Source: Gelidibacter maritimus
GTDB lineage: Bacteria; Bacteroidota; Bacteroidia; Flavobacteriales; Flavobacteriaceae
NCBI RefSeq assembly: GCF_014062315.1
Contig: NZ_JACGLT010000001.1
Span: 186,001 to 250,000, forward strand
Direction: 5' to 3'
Length of the DNA stretch: 64,000 nt
Shown here: one piece after another, positions 42,134-52,079 of the stretch
Layout of the letters: each line of letters begins with the position of its first letter
Position numbering within the stretch: position 1 is the stretch's first letter
Translations under genes and position numbers: made by a program
The notes under the pieces: model-generated
The model's database searches: none
What the model saw: only the letters and a program-made list of their open reading frames with translations
Told to the model about the DNA's origin: nothing

Positions 42134-42243
42134 TCGTTTTACTTATTTTTAAGCCCGATATCAAATATATCAAATTTCAATTATTTGAAGTCTCATTCGA
42201 ATTTGCAATTTAAATATTTTGAATTTCAATTCTAAGCAGCTCT

Positions 42244-43476
42244 ATGATAAATAAATTACTCATCATCGGTCACGTATGGCCAGAACCTAAAAGTTCGGCC
42301 GCTGGTAGCCGGATGATGCAGCTTATTGAAGCCTTTCAAAAAGAAGATTACGAAATTATCTTTGCGAGTGCCTGTGCCAAAAGTGACAAGGCATTCGACT
42401 TATCAGAGATTGGCATCGTCCAAGCGAACATTGAGATGAACCAGTCCAGTTTTGATCGTTTTGTAAAGAGTTTTAATCCGGATATTGTTCTTTTTGATCG
42501 CTTTATAACTGAAGAGCAATTTGGTTGGCGCGTGGCGGAACATTGTCCAAATGCATTGAGAATACTTGACACTGAAGATTTGCACTGTTTGAGAAAAGGC
42601 AGGCAGCAAGCTTTTAAAGATGGAAAGGATTTTGACCAATCTTATCTCCTCAATGACTTTGCAAAACGTGAAATGGCCAGCATTTACCGTTGTGACCTGT
42701 CCTTGATTATTTCAGAAGTGGAAATGGATATTTTGATAAACCATTTTAAGATTCCGAGCAGCTTACTCATTTATGTGCCGTTTTTGCTTGATAAGATTTC
42801 TGATATAGAGATTTCCAAGCTTCCTGAATTTGATAAGCGCGAGCATTTCATAACCATCGGTAACTTTTTGCACGAGCCTAATTATAATTCAATTTTATAC
42901 CTAAAGGAAACAGTTTGGCCTTTAATCAGGAAGCGATTGCCCAAATCCGAATTACATATTTATGGAGCCTACGCATCTCAAAAAGTAAATCAATTGCATC
43001 ATGAAAAGAGTGGGTTTTTGATCAAAGGTTTTGCGGCAGATGTGAATGAGGTCATGGCAATAGCCAAAGTGTGTTTAGCACCATTACGTTTTGGTGCGGG
43101 ACTAAAAGGAAAATTAGTTGATGCCATGAAAAATGGTACAGTTTGTATGATGAGTTCTATAGCTGCAGAGGGTATGTTTGGAAATATGGTGCCGAATGGG
43201 AGTATTGAGGATGATCCAAATATATTCGTAGATAATGCAGTTCTACTTTATAAAAATGATGCTCTTTGGAAAGAGAAACAGCAAAATGGCTTTAAGGTGC
43301 TCAACCAACGATTCGATAAGATGATTTTTCACGATCGGTTGTTCGCTAAGGTCAAAACCACCATTCAGCATCTGCAGGATCATCGACATAACAACTTTAC
43401 GGGTCAGATGCTGCAGCATCATTTGCTTCAAGCTACCAAATATATGAGCAAATGGATTGAGGAGAAGAATAGGTGA
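42244..43476 (+). CDS. GT4-type glycosyltransferase
   Basis: 410 aa GT-B fold. The N-terminus MINKLLIIGHVWPEPKSSAA and the C-terminal domain (LHIYGAYASQK, KGFAADVNEVMAIAKVCLAP, RFGAGLKGKLVDAMKNG, SSIAAEGM) match family 4 glycosyltransferases that use nucleotide-sugar donors with retention. The acceptor is unknown; no polysaccharide cluster surrounds it. It is divergent from the HEAT-like gene and convergent with egtD. The start at 42244 is followed directly by the first beta strand. Confidence 0.85.
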   Translation: MINKLLIIGHVWPEPKSSAAGSRMMQLIEAFQKEDYEIIFASACAKSDKAFDLSEIGIVQANIEMNQSSFDRFVKSFNPDIVLFDRFITEEQFGWRVAEHCPNALRILDTEDLHCLRKGRQQAFKDGKDFDQSYLLNDFAKREMASIYRCDLSLIISEVEMDILINHFKIPSSLLIYVPFLLDKISDIEISKLPEFDKREHFITIGNFLHEPNYNSILYLKETVWPLIRKRLPKSELHIYGAYASQKVNQLHHEKSGFLIKGFAADVNEVMAIAKVCLAPLRFGAGLKGKLVDAMKNGTVCMMSSIAAEGMFGNMVPNGSIEDDPNIFVDNAVLLYKNDALWKEKQQNGFKVLNQRFDKMIFHDRLFAKVKTTIQHLQDHRHNNFTGQMLQHHLLQATKYMSKWIEEKNR

Positions 43477-43524
43477 TTCTTGGCCTAAAAGTTGGGTTGT
43501 AAGCCGTCTTCAGTCTCTTATTTA

Positions 43525-44472
43525 TTAATATTTTTCCAAAATATAATCCGCAAAAAGATGTTGTGAATCAGTCAATCGATCAATAATTTTTAATGATGAT
43601 CCTGCCAATATTCCATTTAAAATAAGATCGTTATATTTTCTGCTGGTTTCCATATGGATCTTTTCACCCTTTTGAAATGTGAAAGTTTTGTCTAAGCCCT
43701 TGACTAAAACCTTCTGATCTTTTGTGCTTACCAAATAGCTTCTGGCCACGCCTTCTTCTTCGTTGTATTCTGGTTGGTGATCAAAGGTATTGACATCAAA
43801 ATTGGCATTCAATTCTTTATTGATTCTTGTCAATAGATTGAGATTAAATCGTTTGGTAATACCTTGGGCATCATTATAAGCAGGCAAAACAACAGATTTT
43901 GGTTTTATCAAGTCGACACCGAGTAAAACTTTATCCTCTTTTTTTAAATTATAATCAAGCTTCTGAATAAAGTCATTGGCCCTCTCATCGGTTAAATTTC
44001 CAATATTTGAGCCTAAAAACAAGACAATTATAGGGTGATTAGAGGTTTGTAGACCACTCAAAACGTTAAAGTAATCGCCTTGTTTTGGATGGATCTGCAC
44101 CGTTGGCAGTTCTTTGGTTATTGACTTTTTCAGCTGGTTCAGCGCATTTTCTGAAATATCAATGGGAACATATTTAAAATTATAATTCTGATCATTTAAT
44201 GTTTTGAGGAGCTGTTTTGTTTTTGTTCCGTCGCCAGCACCTAATTCCACAAGCTCAAAAAAGGTGTTTTTTTCAAGTTTTAACGCTTTTATAAGCTCTT
44301 GATTCTGATTTTTGAAAATATCAAACTCTGCATTGGTGAGATAATATTCCGGCATATTCATGATTTCGACAAATAGCGCATCGCCAATTTCATCATAAAA
44401 ATATTTGGAGGGTAAGGTTTTATTTTTGGCACTCAAGCCTAAATCGATGTCTTTTTGAAAGTTTCTGTTCAT
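43525..44472 (-). CDS. egtD: L-histidine N-alpha-methyltransferase EgtD
   Basis: 315 aa SAM-dependent enzyme that trimethylates histidine to hercynine, the first step of ergothioneine synthesis. It contains LPSKYFYDEIGDALFVEIMN, LVELGAGDGTKTKQLLK (SAM loop), VPIDISENALNQLK, FLGSNIGNL and LLGVDLIKP, all characteristic of the EgtD family. It lies 3 bp after the egtB stop in the same direction, so both steps are co-expressed. Confidence 0.92.
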   Translation of the reverse strand: MNRNFQKDIDLGLSAKNKTLPSKYFYDEIGDALFVEIMNMPEYYLTNAEFDIFKNQNQELIKALKLEKNTFFELVELGAGDGTKTKQLLKTLNDQNYNFKYVPIDISENALNQLKKSITKELPTVQIHPKQGDYFNVLSGLQTSNHPIIVLFLGSNIGNLTDERANDFIQKLDYNLKKEDKVLLGVDLIKPKSVVLPAYNDAQGITKRFNLNLLTRINKELNANFDVNTFDHQPEYNEEEGVARSYLVSTKDQKVLVKGLDKTFTFQKGEKIHMETSRKYNDLILNGILAGSSLKIIDRLTDSQHLFADYILEKY

Positions 44473-44475
44473 ATA

Positions 44476-45624
44476 TTATTTAGCGAGTCTGATTCCTGAA
44501 AATTGCCATTGTGCTTGAGGGTGAAAGAAATTCCGGTAGGTATGACGGCTATGGCCCGGTGCAGTGGCACTGGATGCACCTCTCAAAACCATCTGATTGA
44601 TCATAAATTTGCCGTTGTACTCTCCAACTGCTCCTTCAGCTGTTTTAAATTTTGGATAGGGTAGATAGGCGCTGTTGGTCCATTCCCAATGCGTTCCCCA
44701 CTGAAATTGTTTAGAAGCAACTTCCCATTCAAATTCCGTGGGTAATCGACAACCTTTCCATTGGGCAAATGCTGACGCTTCATAAAATGAAATATGGGTC
44801 AAGATAGCATTATCGTCTATGGCCTTTAAGCCAGATAAAGTGTAGTGGTGCCATTGGTCATTGATATTTTTCCAATATAATGGATGCTCAATTTTATTAT
44901 CACTAATCCAAAACCAGCCTTCATCTAACCAATATTCGGGTTTTTTATACCCGTCATCCTTAATAAACGCCATAAAATCAGCATAGGTTACAAGTCCATT
45001 TGAAATTTCAAACGGTTCCAAGAACACCCGATGCACCCCCAGTTCATTATCAAAACAGAAGTCGTTGCTATCATGGCCAATAGTGTAAATGCCTTCATCA
45101 ATTTTTAGCCAATCATCTGATTTATTATAATTCGTAACATAATTCGATTCGTAAAGTTTAGGATATAGGGGATTGAAAGATAGTGTGTATTTTATGTCTG
45201 AAACCAACAATTCCTGATGTTGTTGTTCATGATTGATCCCTAAAATGGTCAGGGATATAATGTCTTTGTCAGTTGTTGACTCTAACAATTCAATCATCGC
45301 TTTATCTACATAGGCTCTAAACTCATATACGGTTTCAATTTTGGGCCGTGTCAATAATCCTCTATTGTTTCTTTCAATGCGTTCACCAATACTGTTGTAG
45401 TAACTATTGAATAAAAATCCAAAATCTTCGTTGAAAACCTTATAGTCAGCGACATGGTTTTTCAAAATCATTTCCTCAAAAAACCAAGATACATGAGCAA
45501 TATGCCATTTTGGGGGGCTCGTAAAAACAGCAGATTGAGGTGTGTAATCTTCTACTTGCAAATGTTTGCAGAGCAACTCTGTACGTTGGCGGGTTTCAAT
45601 ATATTTTTTAGTGAGTGTATTCAT
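44476..45624 (-). CDS. egtB: Ergothioneine sulfoxide synthase EgtB
   Basis: 382 aa non-haem iron enzyme forming the C-S bond between hercynine and a cysteine donor. The iron ligands are in HIAHVSWFFEE (His44) and HEQQHQE (His132, His136) of the DinB-like domain; the C-terminal FGE-sulfatase domain ends in RGASSATAPGHSRHTYRNFF and GIRLAK. The start at 45624 gives the usual length; a longer frame to 45741 adds 39 basic, non-conserved residues and is not used. EgtA, EgtC and EgtE are absent nearby, suggesting direct use of cysteine, which is inference. Confidence 0.88.
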   Translation of the reverse strand: MNTLTKKYIETRQRTELLCKHLQVEDYTPQSAVFTSPPKWHIAHVSWFFEEMILKNHVADYKVFNEDFGFLFNSYYNSIGERIERNNRGLLTRPKIETVYEFRAYVDKAMIELLESTTDKDIISLTILGINHEQQHQELLVSDIKYTLSFNPLYPKLYESNYVTNYNKSDDWLKIDEGIYTIGHDSNDFCFDNELGVHRVFLEPFEISNGLVTYADFMAFIKDDGYKKPEYWLDEGWFWISDNKIEHPLYWKNINDQWHHYTLSGLKAIDDNAILTHISFYEASAFAQWKGCRLPTEFEWEVASKQFQWGTHWEWTNSAYLPYPKFKTAEGAVGEYNGKFMINQMVLRGASSATAPGHSRHTYRNFFHPQAQWQFSGIRLAK

Positions 45625-45782
45625 AGCGTTTATAAAGATACTAAGGATTTTATGGATTTGAAATGAAAATCTGAAATGGGAACGCTTTTCTTTCAATTGA
45701 GTTACATTTAATAATGGTTCTAAAACCTGAATACCTTGCAACTTTTTGATTTTTCAACCCCAGCAGTTATCAAAATAAATTA

Positions 45783-45790
45783 TAGTTTTG
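45783..45790 (+). promoter_or_regulatory. -7 box for the ABC-F gene
   Basis: TAGTTTTG, matching TAnnTTTG, ~19 bp before the ABC-F ATG. No -33 at standard spacing. Confidence 0.35.
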
Positions 45791-45808
45791 CACCTTAAAA
45801 TTAAACCT

Positions 45809-47446
45809 ATGATTTCAGTCGATAATTTAGCAGTGGAGTTTGGCGGAACTACCTTGTTTAGTGAGGTGTCTTTCACCATCAATGAAAATGACAAAATTGC
45901 CCTAATGGGCAAAAACGGGGCAGGAAAATCTACAATGATGAAAATTATTGCTGGTGAACAAAGGCCGTCAAAAGGCCATGTGCGTTTTCCAAAAGATGCT
46001 ATTATTGCATATTTGCCCCAGCATTTACTGACTGAAGATGCCTGCACAGTTTTTGACGAGGCTTCTAAAGCTTTTTCACACATTTTTGAAATGCGCGATG
46101 AAATGGAACAATTAAATAAAGCTTTAGAAACCAGAACGGATTATGATTCTGATGATTATATGAAAATCATCCAGAAAGTATCTGATTTAGGTGAAAAATA
46201 TTACGCACTGGAGGACGTCAATTATGATGCTGAAGTTGAAAAAGCGTTAATCGGATTAGGTTTTAAGCGTGCTGATTTCACCAGAATGACCAGTGAGTTT
46301 AGTGGTGGTTTCCGGATGCGGATCGAATTGGCAAAAATTTTACTGCAAAAGCCTGACTTGATTCTGTTGGACGAGCCCACCAACCATATTGATATCGAGT
46401 CCGTGATCTGGCTTGAGGATTTTTTGATCAACAAGGCCAATGCTGTGATGGTTATCTCTCATGATAAGGCCTTTATTGACAATATCACCAACAGAACAAT
46501 TGAAGTCACCATGGGACGGATATATGATTATAAAGCCAATTATTCACATTACTTACAATTGCGAGAAGATAGACGTGCCCATCAAATTAAAGCGTATCAG
46601 GAACAACAACGCTTTATTGCTGATAATATGGCGTTTATTGAGCGATTTAAAGGGACGTATTCTAAAACCAATCAGGTAAATTCCAGAGAACGAATGTTGG
46701 AGAAATTGGAAATTATTGAAGTAGATGATATAGACACTTCCGCTTTGAAATTGAGATTTCCACCAGCCCAACGCTCAGGAGATTATCCTGTTACGGTTAA
46801 GGATTTATTAAAGTCTTATGGCGATCATGTTGTGTTTGAAAACGCCAATATGTCAATCTCAAGAGGGGAGAAGGTCTCGTTTGTAGGTCGAAATGGTGAA
46901 GGAAAGTCCACTATGATCAAAGCCATTATGGGTGAAATTGAGGTAGAAGGAACGTGCCATTTGGGCCACAACGTGAAGGTTGGATATTTTGCTCAAAATC
47001 AAGCTTCACTATTGGATGAAGGCCTGACCATCTTCCAAACGGTTGACGAAGTTGCCGAAGGTGATGTGAGAACACAAATCAAGAATATTCTCGGTCGATT
47101 TATGTTTAAAGGTGATGATATTGATAAAAAAGTAAGTGTACTTTCAGGTGGAGAAAAAACGCGATTGGCTATGGTGAAATTACTGTTGGAACCTGTTAAC
47201 TTATTAATATTGGATGAGCCTACAAATCACCTGGATTTAAAATCAAAAGATGTTTTAAAGGAGGCTTTATTGGCATTTGACGGCACCTTGATTTTAGTTT
47301 CCCACGACCGCGATTTCCTACAAGGGTTATCGCAAAAAGTTTTCGAATTTAAAAACCAAAGAGTCATTGAGCATTTTGAGACTATTGATGATTTCTTAGT
47401 GAGAAATAGAATTGAAAATTTAAAGGAAATTGACTTGCAGAAATAA
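45809..47446 (+). CDS. ABC-F family ATPase (ribosome-associated)
   Basis: 545 aa from the ATG at 45809 (the frame opens 7 codons earlier). Two ABC domains without membrane helices: Walker A GKNGAGKST and GRNGEGKST; signatures FSGGFRMR and LSGGEKTRL; Walker B ILLDEPTNHID and LILDEPTNHLD. Between them is the ABC-F interaction motif region (P-site tRNA-interaction linker) rich in Arg/Gln. Family members act on stalled ribosomes or translation initiation (EttA, YbiT, Uup); antibiotic-resistance ABC-Fs are another possibility but the length and core context fit a housekeeping type. Confidence 0.9.
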   Translation: MISVDNLAVEFGGTTLFSEVSFTINENDKIALMGKNGAGKSTMMKIIAGEQRPSKGHVRFPKDAIIAYLPQHLLTEDACTVFDEASKAFSHIFEMRDEMEQLNKALETRTDYDSDDYMKIIQKVSDLGEKYYALEDVNYDAEVEKALIGLGFKRADFTRMTSEFSGGFRMRIELAKILLQKPDLILLDEPTNHIDIESVIWLEDFLINKANAVMVISHDKAFIDNITNRTIEVTMGRIYDYKANYSHYLQLREDRRAHQIKAYQEQQRFIADNMAFIERFKGTYSKTNQVNSRERMLEKLEIIEVDDIDTSALKLRFPPAQRSGDYPVTVKDLLKSYGDHVVFENANMSISRGEKVSFVGRNGEGKSTMIKAIMGEIEVEGTCHLGHNVKVGYFAQNQASLLDEGLTIFQTVDEVAEGDVRTQIKNILGRFMFKGDDIDKKVSVLSGGEKTRLAMVKLLLEPVNLLILDEPTNHLDLKSKDVLKEALLAFDGTLILVSHDRDFLQGLSQKVFEFKNQRVIEHFETIDDFLVRNRIENLKEIDLQK

Positions 47447-47576
47447 TATTTTCTGTGATACCGTTCGATAAATTTGCCATTGCGCACCGTTATTTGCGAT
47501 TTTTTAATTAGTTTTTGCGCAATAATCACAAGATGATAACCATCTTTATAGAATATTATCATTAACAGCTTGTAAT

Positions 47577-48314
47577 ATGAGAAAAATCGTTGGACTCTTA
47601 ATTAGTAAATTAAGAACTTTTTTAAGAGACAAATTTGATCAATATGATGTGACGCTACCTTATATTATCACGGTTGTTATTGCACTTGTTCTTGTTGTTG
47701 GAGGAATCAATTTGTTTGTCGAACTTACCGAAACTTTAAAATCGGATGTGTTGGCAGACTATGATCATCGAATCACCGAATATGTGATTTCTCACCGCAA
47801 CCCATCACTGACCAAATATTTTATTTTTGTGACCCATGTCGGGGATATTTACGGGTATGCCATCGTGTTGGGAGCTATTGCGTTACTGTCAATATTTGTT
47901 TATAAGCGCTGGAAATATGCGGTACAAATAGTTCTGGTCTTAGCTTTATCGGCAATCTCCAATTTAATATTAAAACGGTTCATTGATCGGGCAAGACCAG
48001 GTATTGAACATATGGTATCGGTAGAGACACTGAGCTATCCTAGCGGGCATGCTATGAGTGCGATGGCGTTTTATGGGTTTTTGATGTATCTGTTTTACAG
48101 ATTCAATATCAATGTTTTTCTCAAAATTATCATTATTTTACTTTTAGGTTTTCTGATATTGAGTATTGGCATCAGCCGTATTTATCTTGGAGTCCACTTT
48201 CCTTCGGATATTGCAGGTGGCTATATTGCAGGTTTTATATGGGTTATTTTCTGTATTCTTATTTTTGATCTTATTGAAGTCTTTAGAAGAGACCCTCAAA
48301 CCGCATCTGTATGA
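47577..48314 (+). CDS. PAP2 superfamily phosphatase
   Basis: 245 aa membrane phosphatase with about six hydrophobic helices. The catalytic motifs are KRFIDRARP (KxxxxxxRP), YPSGHAMS (PSGH) and SRIYLGVHFPSD (SRxxxxxHxxxD). The role is likely undecaprenyl-pyrophosphate recycling or phosphatidylglycerophosphate/phosphatidic acid hydrolysis at the periplasmic face. No operon partner is evident. A 60-residue N-terminal extension with basic KLRTFLRDKFDQ precedes the first helix. Confidence 0.9.
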   Translation: MRKIVGLLISKLRTFLRDKFDQYDVTLPYIITVVIALVLVVGGINLFVELTETLKSDVLADYDHRITEYVISHRNPSLTKYFIFVTHVGDIYGYAIVLGAIALLSIFVYKRWKYAVQIVLVLALSAISNLILKRFIDRARPGIEHMVSVETLSYPSGHAMSAMAFYGFLMYLFYRFNINVFLKIIIILLLGFLILSIGISRIYLGVHFPSDIAGGYIAGFIWVIFCILIFDLIEVFRRDPQTASV

Positions 48315-48532
48315 TGCCTTGGTTCAATTTTTGGTCTAAATCTGTAGTGAAACCCTCGGTGTCAAATAATTATAGATGGCTCACATAATGTAAAGCAGTA
48401 CCGGCTTATTATGCTTAATGAGAGATGAAATGCGGGGTAGGATTTGGTACTTGAATTCTTCCAAAACAATGTAGCTTGGATTCTATCTTAATTACTATTT
48501 TTATACCCCTAAGAATTAAATGAGGTTTCAAA

Positions 48533-51115
48533 TTGTTTAAAAAGCACCTGTTTTTCTGTTATATGTTGTTGTCTTTATGTCTTCAAAAAGGCTGGTCTCA
48601 AACAGGACCGCCTATCATTGATGCTGTTGGCGACCAGTATTACTGTCCATTGACTCAAATTCCGGTCGCTACCGAATTTAAAATTACTGATCCTCATAAT
48701 TCTGGTATTTCCGAATTATTCATCCAAATATCAACCGGTTATGCCATCAATGAGGACCGCTTGTTTTTGATTGGCTCAAATCCTAAAATAGTTTCATCCT
48801 GGAACACTACTGAAGGTAAGTTAACGCTTTCGGGAGTTGGCAATGCCTCAATACCTTACCCTGATTTAATAGCTGCTGTGTTGGATGTAAGATTTGAAAG
48901 TTCCTCAGCTTCAATATCCGGCGACCGACACTTTTCGTTTACAATTGGAAATGCAAACTACCTGCCATCAACGGGGCATTATTATGAGTATATTCCCGCA
49001 GTAGGCATCACTTGGAAAGAAGCAGTTATTGCGGCGTCTAATCGGACTTATTACGGTCTGCAAGGGTATTTGGCCACCATTGGTTCTCCCGAAGAAGCAC
49101 AGCTCACGGGTGAACAAGCTTCAGGTGCAGGATGGATTGGAGGCACCGATGAGGAGGAAGAAGGAATTTGGAAATGGGCAACCGGACCGGAAGCGGGGGA
49201 AGTTTTTTGGAATGGAGGTCCTAATGGTTCATCACCACCTGGTCAATATGCCAATTGGAATACGGGGGAGCCAAATAATTTGAGCGGAGAAGACTATGCC
49301 CATATCACGGCTCCTACGGTGGGTGTTCGAGGCTCTTGGAACGATTTAAGCAACACGGGTAGCAGTAGTGGCGATTTTCAGCCCAAAGGGTATATTGTAG
49401 AATATGGTGGAATGCCTGATGATCCTGAGATTGATATTTCAGGTAGTACAAAAATTATGATTAACACCATACTCCAAGATATTAATCTACCATCGGTAAT
49501 TCCTGTTTATATGGCATGTGATTCTGACGCCGATGGTGATGCTGCCAATGGCTTTACTACGTTTGACCTCATTTCTTATATGCCCGACTTGCTCAATGGG
49601 AGTCCAGTGGCAGATTTCTATTTCAACTTTTACACAGAGGCTAATTACACAAATCTTATTGATAAACCCTCCGAGTTCAAAAATACCGTTAGAGATAGTC
49701 AACCAATCTATGTTCGTATTTTCAATGATCAACACGGCACCTGCTCTATGGATACTTCGTTTGTGATAAGGGTTGGCGAATTACCTGTGGTTCCCATAAG
49801 CATTACGTATCTCAATTGTGATGGAGACGGGGTTACTGACGGATTTACAGACTTTAATTTAAGTGAAATTGATGAACTTTTAAATCCAAATAATGAGTCG
49901 CTAACCATTAGTTACCACTTAACTGAAGAAAATGCTAATGACAATTCATCAACTTTAAACCCGTTGCCGTTTAACAATGCGACGGCTTCCACTATTTATG
50001 CGCGTATTGAAAATCCTGAAGGATGCTATTCTGTATCAACTATTGATCTGAAAGTGTCCACAACGTCTTTTCCCACCAATTTTCTACAGGAAATGGAAGC
50101 TTGTGATGATTATGGATTGAATGATGGTTATTATACCTTTAATTTGAGAGCCAATGATGTACAGATTTTAGCACAATTTCCATCAGGTCAAAATTTAAGC
50201 GTCCATTATTACGAGAGCTTTACGGATGCGCAATTGAATCAAAATGAAATTCAAAATACTTCAGATTATACTAACAGGAACGCGTTTTCTCAGACCATAT
50301 ACGTCAGGGTTCAAAGCGCAGACAATGGTAATTGTTTTGGAGTGGGTCCATATTTGCAATTAACAGTAAATCCGTTACCGGAATTTGACATATTTCAATC
50401 GGAGGGCTTGTGCTTAGAAGGCGATCCGGTTGTTTTGGTCGTTGCAAACCCTACGGGAAACTATAGCTACGTTTGGACGGACGAAACAGACAATATCATC
50501 AGTACAGCGCCAACGGCCACCGTTGCAACTGCAGGAACCTATGCAGTTGTGGCAAAATCAATCCATACATGCGAATCAAACCCCGTGATAATGAGTGTTG
50601 AGGTTTCAGAAATGGCAAATTTAACGGCTCAAAACATTGCGATTGCTGATTTGTCAAATGCCAATACCATCACTATTGATACCAGCAATTTGGGTGTTGG
50701 CGATTATGAGTTTTCGTTAGGTAGTAGTTATGGCCCGTATCAAGATTCACCAGTTTTTACAAACGTTTCCGCTGGGGCTTATCCACTTTATGTAAACGAC
50801 AAAAATGGCTGTGGCATTGCCGAAATAGAGGTGTTCGTGATGGGGTTTCCTAAATACTTTACACCAAACAATGATGGCTATAACGATTGGTGGAATATTG
50901 AGGGCTTTGTAAACCAATTTACAGAACAATCCTATATTGAAATATACGATCGCTACGGCCTGTTGCTCTCACGAATCCAACCCAATGAATTAGGTTGGGC
51001 CGGCACCTATAATGGTCAACTATTGCCAACAACTGATTATTGGTTTGTGGCCCATTTAATAGATGAACTTGGCAAAGTACGGACGTTTAAAGGGCATTTC
51101 AGCTTGATTAGGTAG
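48533..51115 (+). CDS. C-type-lectin-domain surface protein with T9SS type B signal
   Basis: 860 aa. Start is TTG at 48533: it gives a normal signal peptide (MFKKHLFFCYMLLSLCLQ), whereas the ATG at 48563 would lose the positive n-region. A C-type lectin domain spans ~145-300 (TWKEAVIAASNRTYYGLQGY...LATIGSPEEAQL...WIGGTDEEE...WKWATG...EPNN...SWNDLS...YIVEY), with EPN suggesting mannose-type sugar binding. Several Ig/PKD-like repeats follow. The C-terminal ~90 residues (YFTPNNDGYNDWWNIEGF) are the gliding-motility-associated T9SS type B signal. A probable carbohydrate-binding adhesin. Confidence 0.88.
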   Translation: MFKKHLFFCYMLLSLCLQKGWSQTGPPIIDAVGDQYYCPLTQIPVATEFKITDPHNSGISELFIQISTGYAINEDRLFLIGSNPKIVSSWNTTEGKLTLSGVGNASIPYPDLIAAVLDVRFESSSASISGDRHFSFTIGNANYLPSTGHYYEYIPAVGITWKEAVIAASNRTYYGLQGYLATIGSPEEAQLTGEQASGAGWIGGTDEEEEGIWKWATGPEAGEVFWNGGPNGSSPPGQYANWNTGEPNNLSGEDYAHITAPTVGVRGSWNDLSNTGSSSGDFQPKGYIVEYGGMPDDPEIDISGSTKIMINTILQDINLPSVIPVYMACDSDADGDAANGFTTFDLISYMPDLLNGSPVADFYFNFYTEANYTNLIDKPSEFKNTVRDSQPIYVRIFNDQHGTCSMDTSFVIRVGELPVVPISITYLNCDGDGVTDGFTDFNLSEIDELLNPNNESLTISYHLTEENANDNSSTLNPLPFNNATASTIYARIENPEGCYSVSTIDLKVSTTSFPTNFLQEMEACDDYGLNDGYYTFNLRANDVQILAQFPSGQNLSVHYYESFTDAQLNQNEIQNTSDYTNRNAFSQTIYVRVQSADNGNCFGVGPYLQLTVNPLPEFDIFQSEGLCLEGDPVVLVVANPTGNYSYVWTDETDNIISTAPTATVATAGTYAVVAKSIHTCESNPVIMSVEVSEMANLTAQNIAIADLSNANTITIDTSNLGVGDYEFSLGSSYGPYQDSPVFTNVSAGAYPLYVNDKNGCGIAEIEVFVMGFPKYFTPNNDGYNDWWNIEGFVNQFTEQSYIEIYDRYGLLLSRIQPNELGWAGTYNGQLLPTTDYWFVAHLIDELGKVRTFKGHFSLIR

Positions 51116-51222
51116 CATCACATTTTCAAATCACATGCCCAGCTTTTAATTTGTAGAACAATTTTAGTAAAACTGGATTAATTTTTAATGGCATGGGTTT
51201 GATAAAACGTATTATTTTGCTA

Positions 51223-51906
51223 CTAATTCTTATTCCTTAGCAATTCAATAACTTCTTTAACACCTTTTGTGGCCGTTTCAGCGATTACTGTTAAATTCCC
51301 GCGACTTTCCATGGCAGGTTTCGGATCAACAAAATAGATAGGTGTCCCTTCCGGTACATAATGCATTAAGCTCGCTGCGGGATACACTTGCATTGACGTA
51401 CCAATAATGATTAATATATCTGCAGTAGCACAAGTTTCCATGGCGATATCCATATTGGGAACCATTTCTCCAAACCATACAATATGGGGTCTTAATTGAT
51501 GACCATCTGGACAGGTGTCTCCTAAATTAATATCACCTTCATGCTCAAAATAACTAAGCTCATCCTTAATGTTTCTTGCCTTCAGTAGTTCGCCATGAAG
51601 ATGGATCACTTTGGAACTCCCGGCGCGTTCATGTAAATCGTCCACATTCTGCGTGATAATAGACACGTTATAATTTTTTTCGAGCGCTGCCAAGTCAAAA
51701 TGCGCGGCATTAGGCTTTACGGTCAGCAATTGTCTTCTTCTCTGATTATAGAAATCAAGTACCAACTCAGGATTGGCTTTAAACCCTTCTGGTGTGGCAA
51801 CCTGCATCACATCATGGCCTTCCCACAGTCCGTCAGCATCTCTAAAAGTTTTAATTCCGCTTTCGGCACTCATTCCTGCACCACTAAGTACTACAATATG
51901 TTTCAT
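51223..51906 (-). CDS. cobB: SIR2-family NAD-dependent deacylase (class III-like)
   Basis: 227 aa sirtuin removing acyl groups from lysine with NAD. The NAD-binding GAGMSAESGIKTFR starts at residue 9 and the catalytic His104 lies in HLHGEL. Tyr53 and Arg56 in DFYNQRRRQ match the Y-x-x-R pair that favours succinyl/malonyl substrates in SIRT5/CobB-type enzymes. The four zinc cysteines of the usual Cys4 module are missing: only Cys132 (DTCPDGH) and Cys159 are present, and the region is shortened. It is monocistronic. Confidence 0.9.
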   Translation of the reverse strand: MKHIVVLSGAGMSAESGIKTFRDADGLWEGHDVMQVATPEGFKANPELVLDFYNQRRRQLLTVKPNAAHFDLAALEKNYNVSIITQNVDDLHERAGSSKVIHLHGELLKARNIKDELSYFEHEGDINLGDTCPDGHQLRPHIVWFGEMVPNMDIAMETCATADILIIIGTSMQVYPAASLMHYVPEGTPIYFVDPKPAMESRGNLTVIAETATKGVKEVIELLRNKN

Positions 51907-52039
51907 TTTTTTATTCTTTAAGTATCAAATTTCAGATTTAACTTCAATATACAATCTATAAAATAACCCGTAATCGGCATTTAAAATATCACTAATTGAA
52001 TATTCTATAAAAATACTGACTCCAAACGTATGGGCGTGT

Positions 52040-52047
52040 TATCTTTG
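52040..52047 (+). promoter_or_regulatory. -7 box for trmH
   Basis: TATCTTTG matches TAnnTTTG, ~35 bp before the trmH ATG. -33 not clear. Confidence 0.35.
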
Positions 52048-52079
52048 TTTTCGTATTTTGCCTAATATAACCTATTTAT

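Noticed and set aside
45625-45741. 39-residue N-terminal extension of EgtB in the same frame
   Set aside because: It is basic, has no match to EgtB, and the internal ATG at 45624 gives the usual family length with the first DinB-like helix intact.
48311-48390. Short ORF starting with ATGATG at the PAP2 stop
   Set aside because: About 24 codons with no signal peptide, repeat or conservation evidence; the overlap of stop and start is easily chance.
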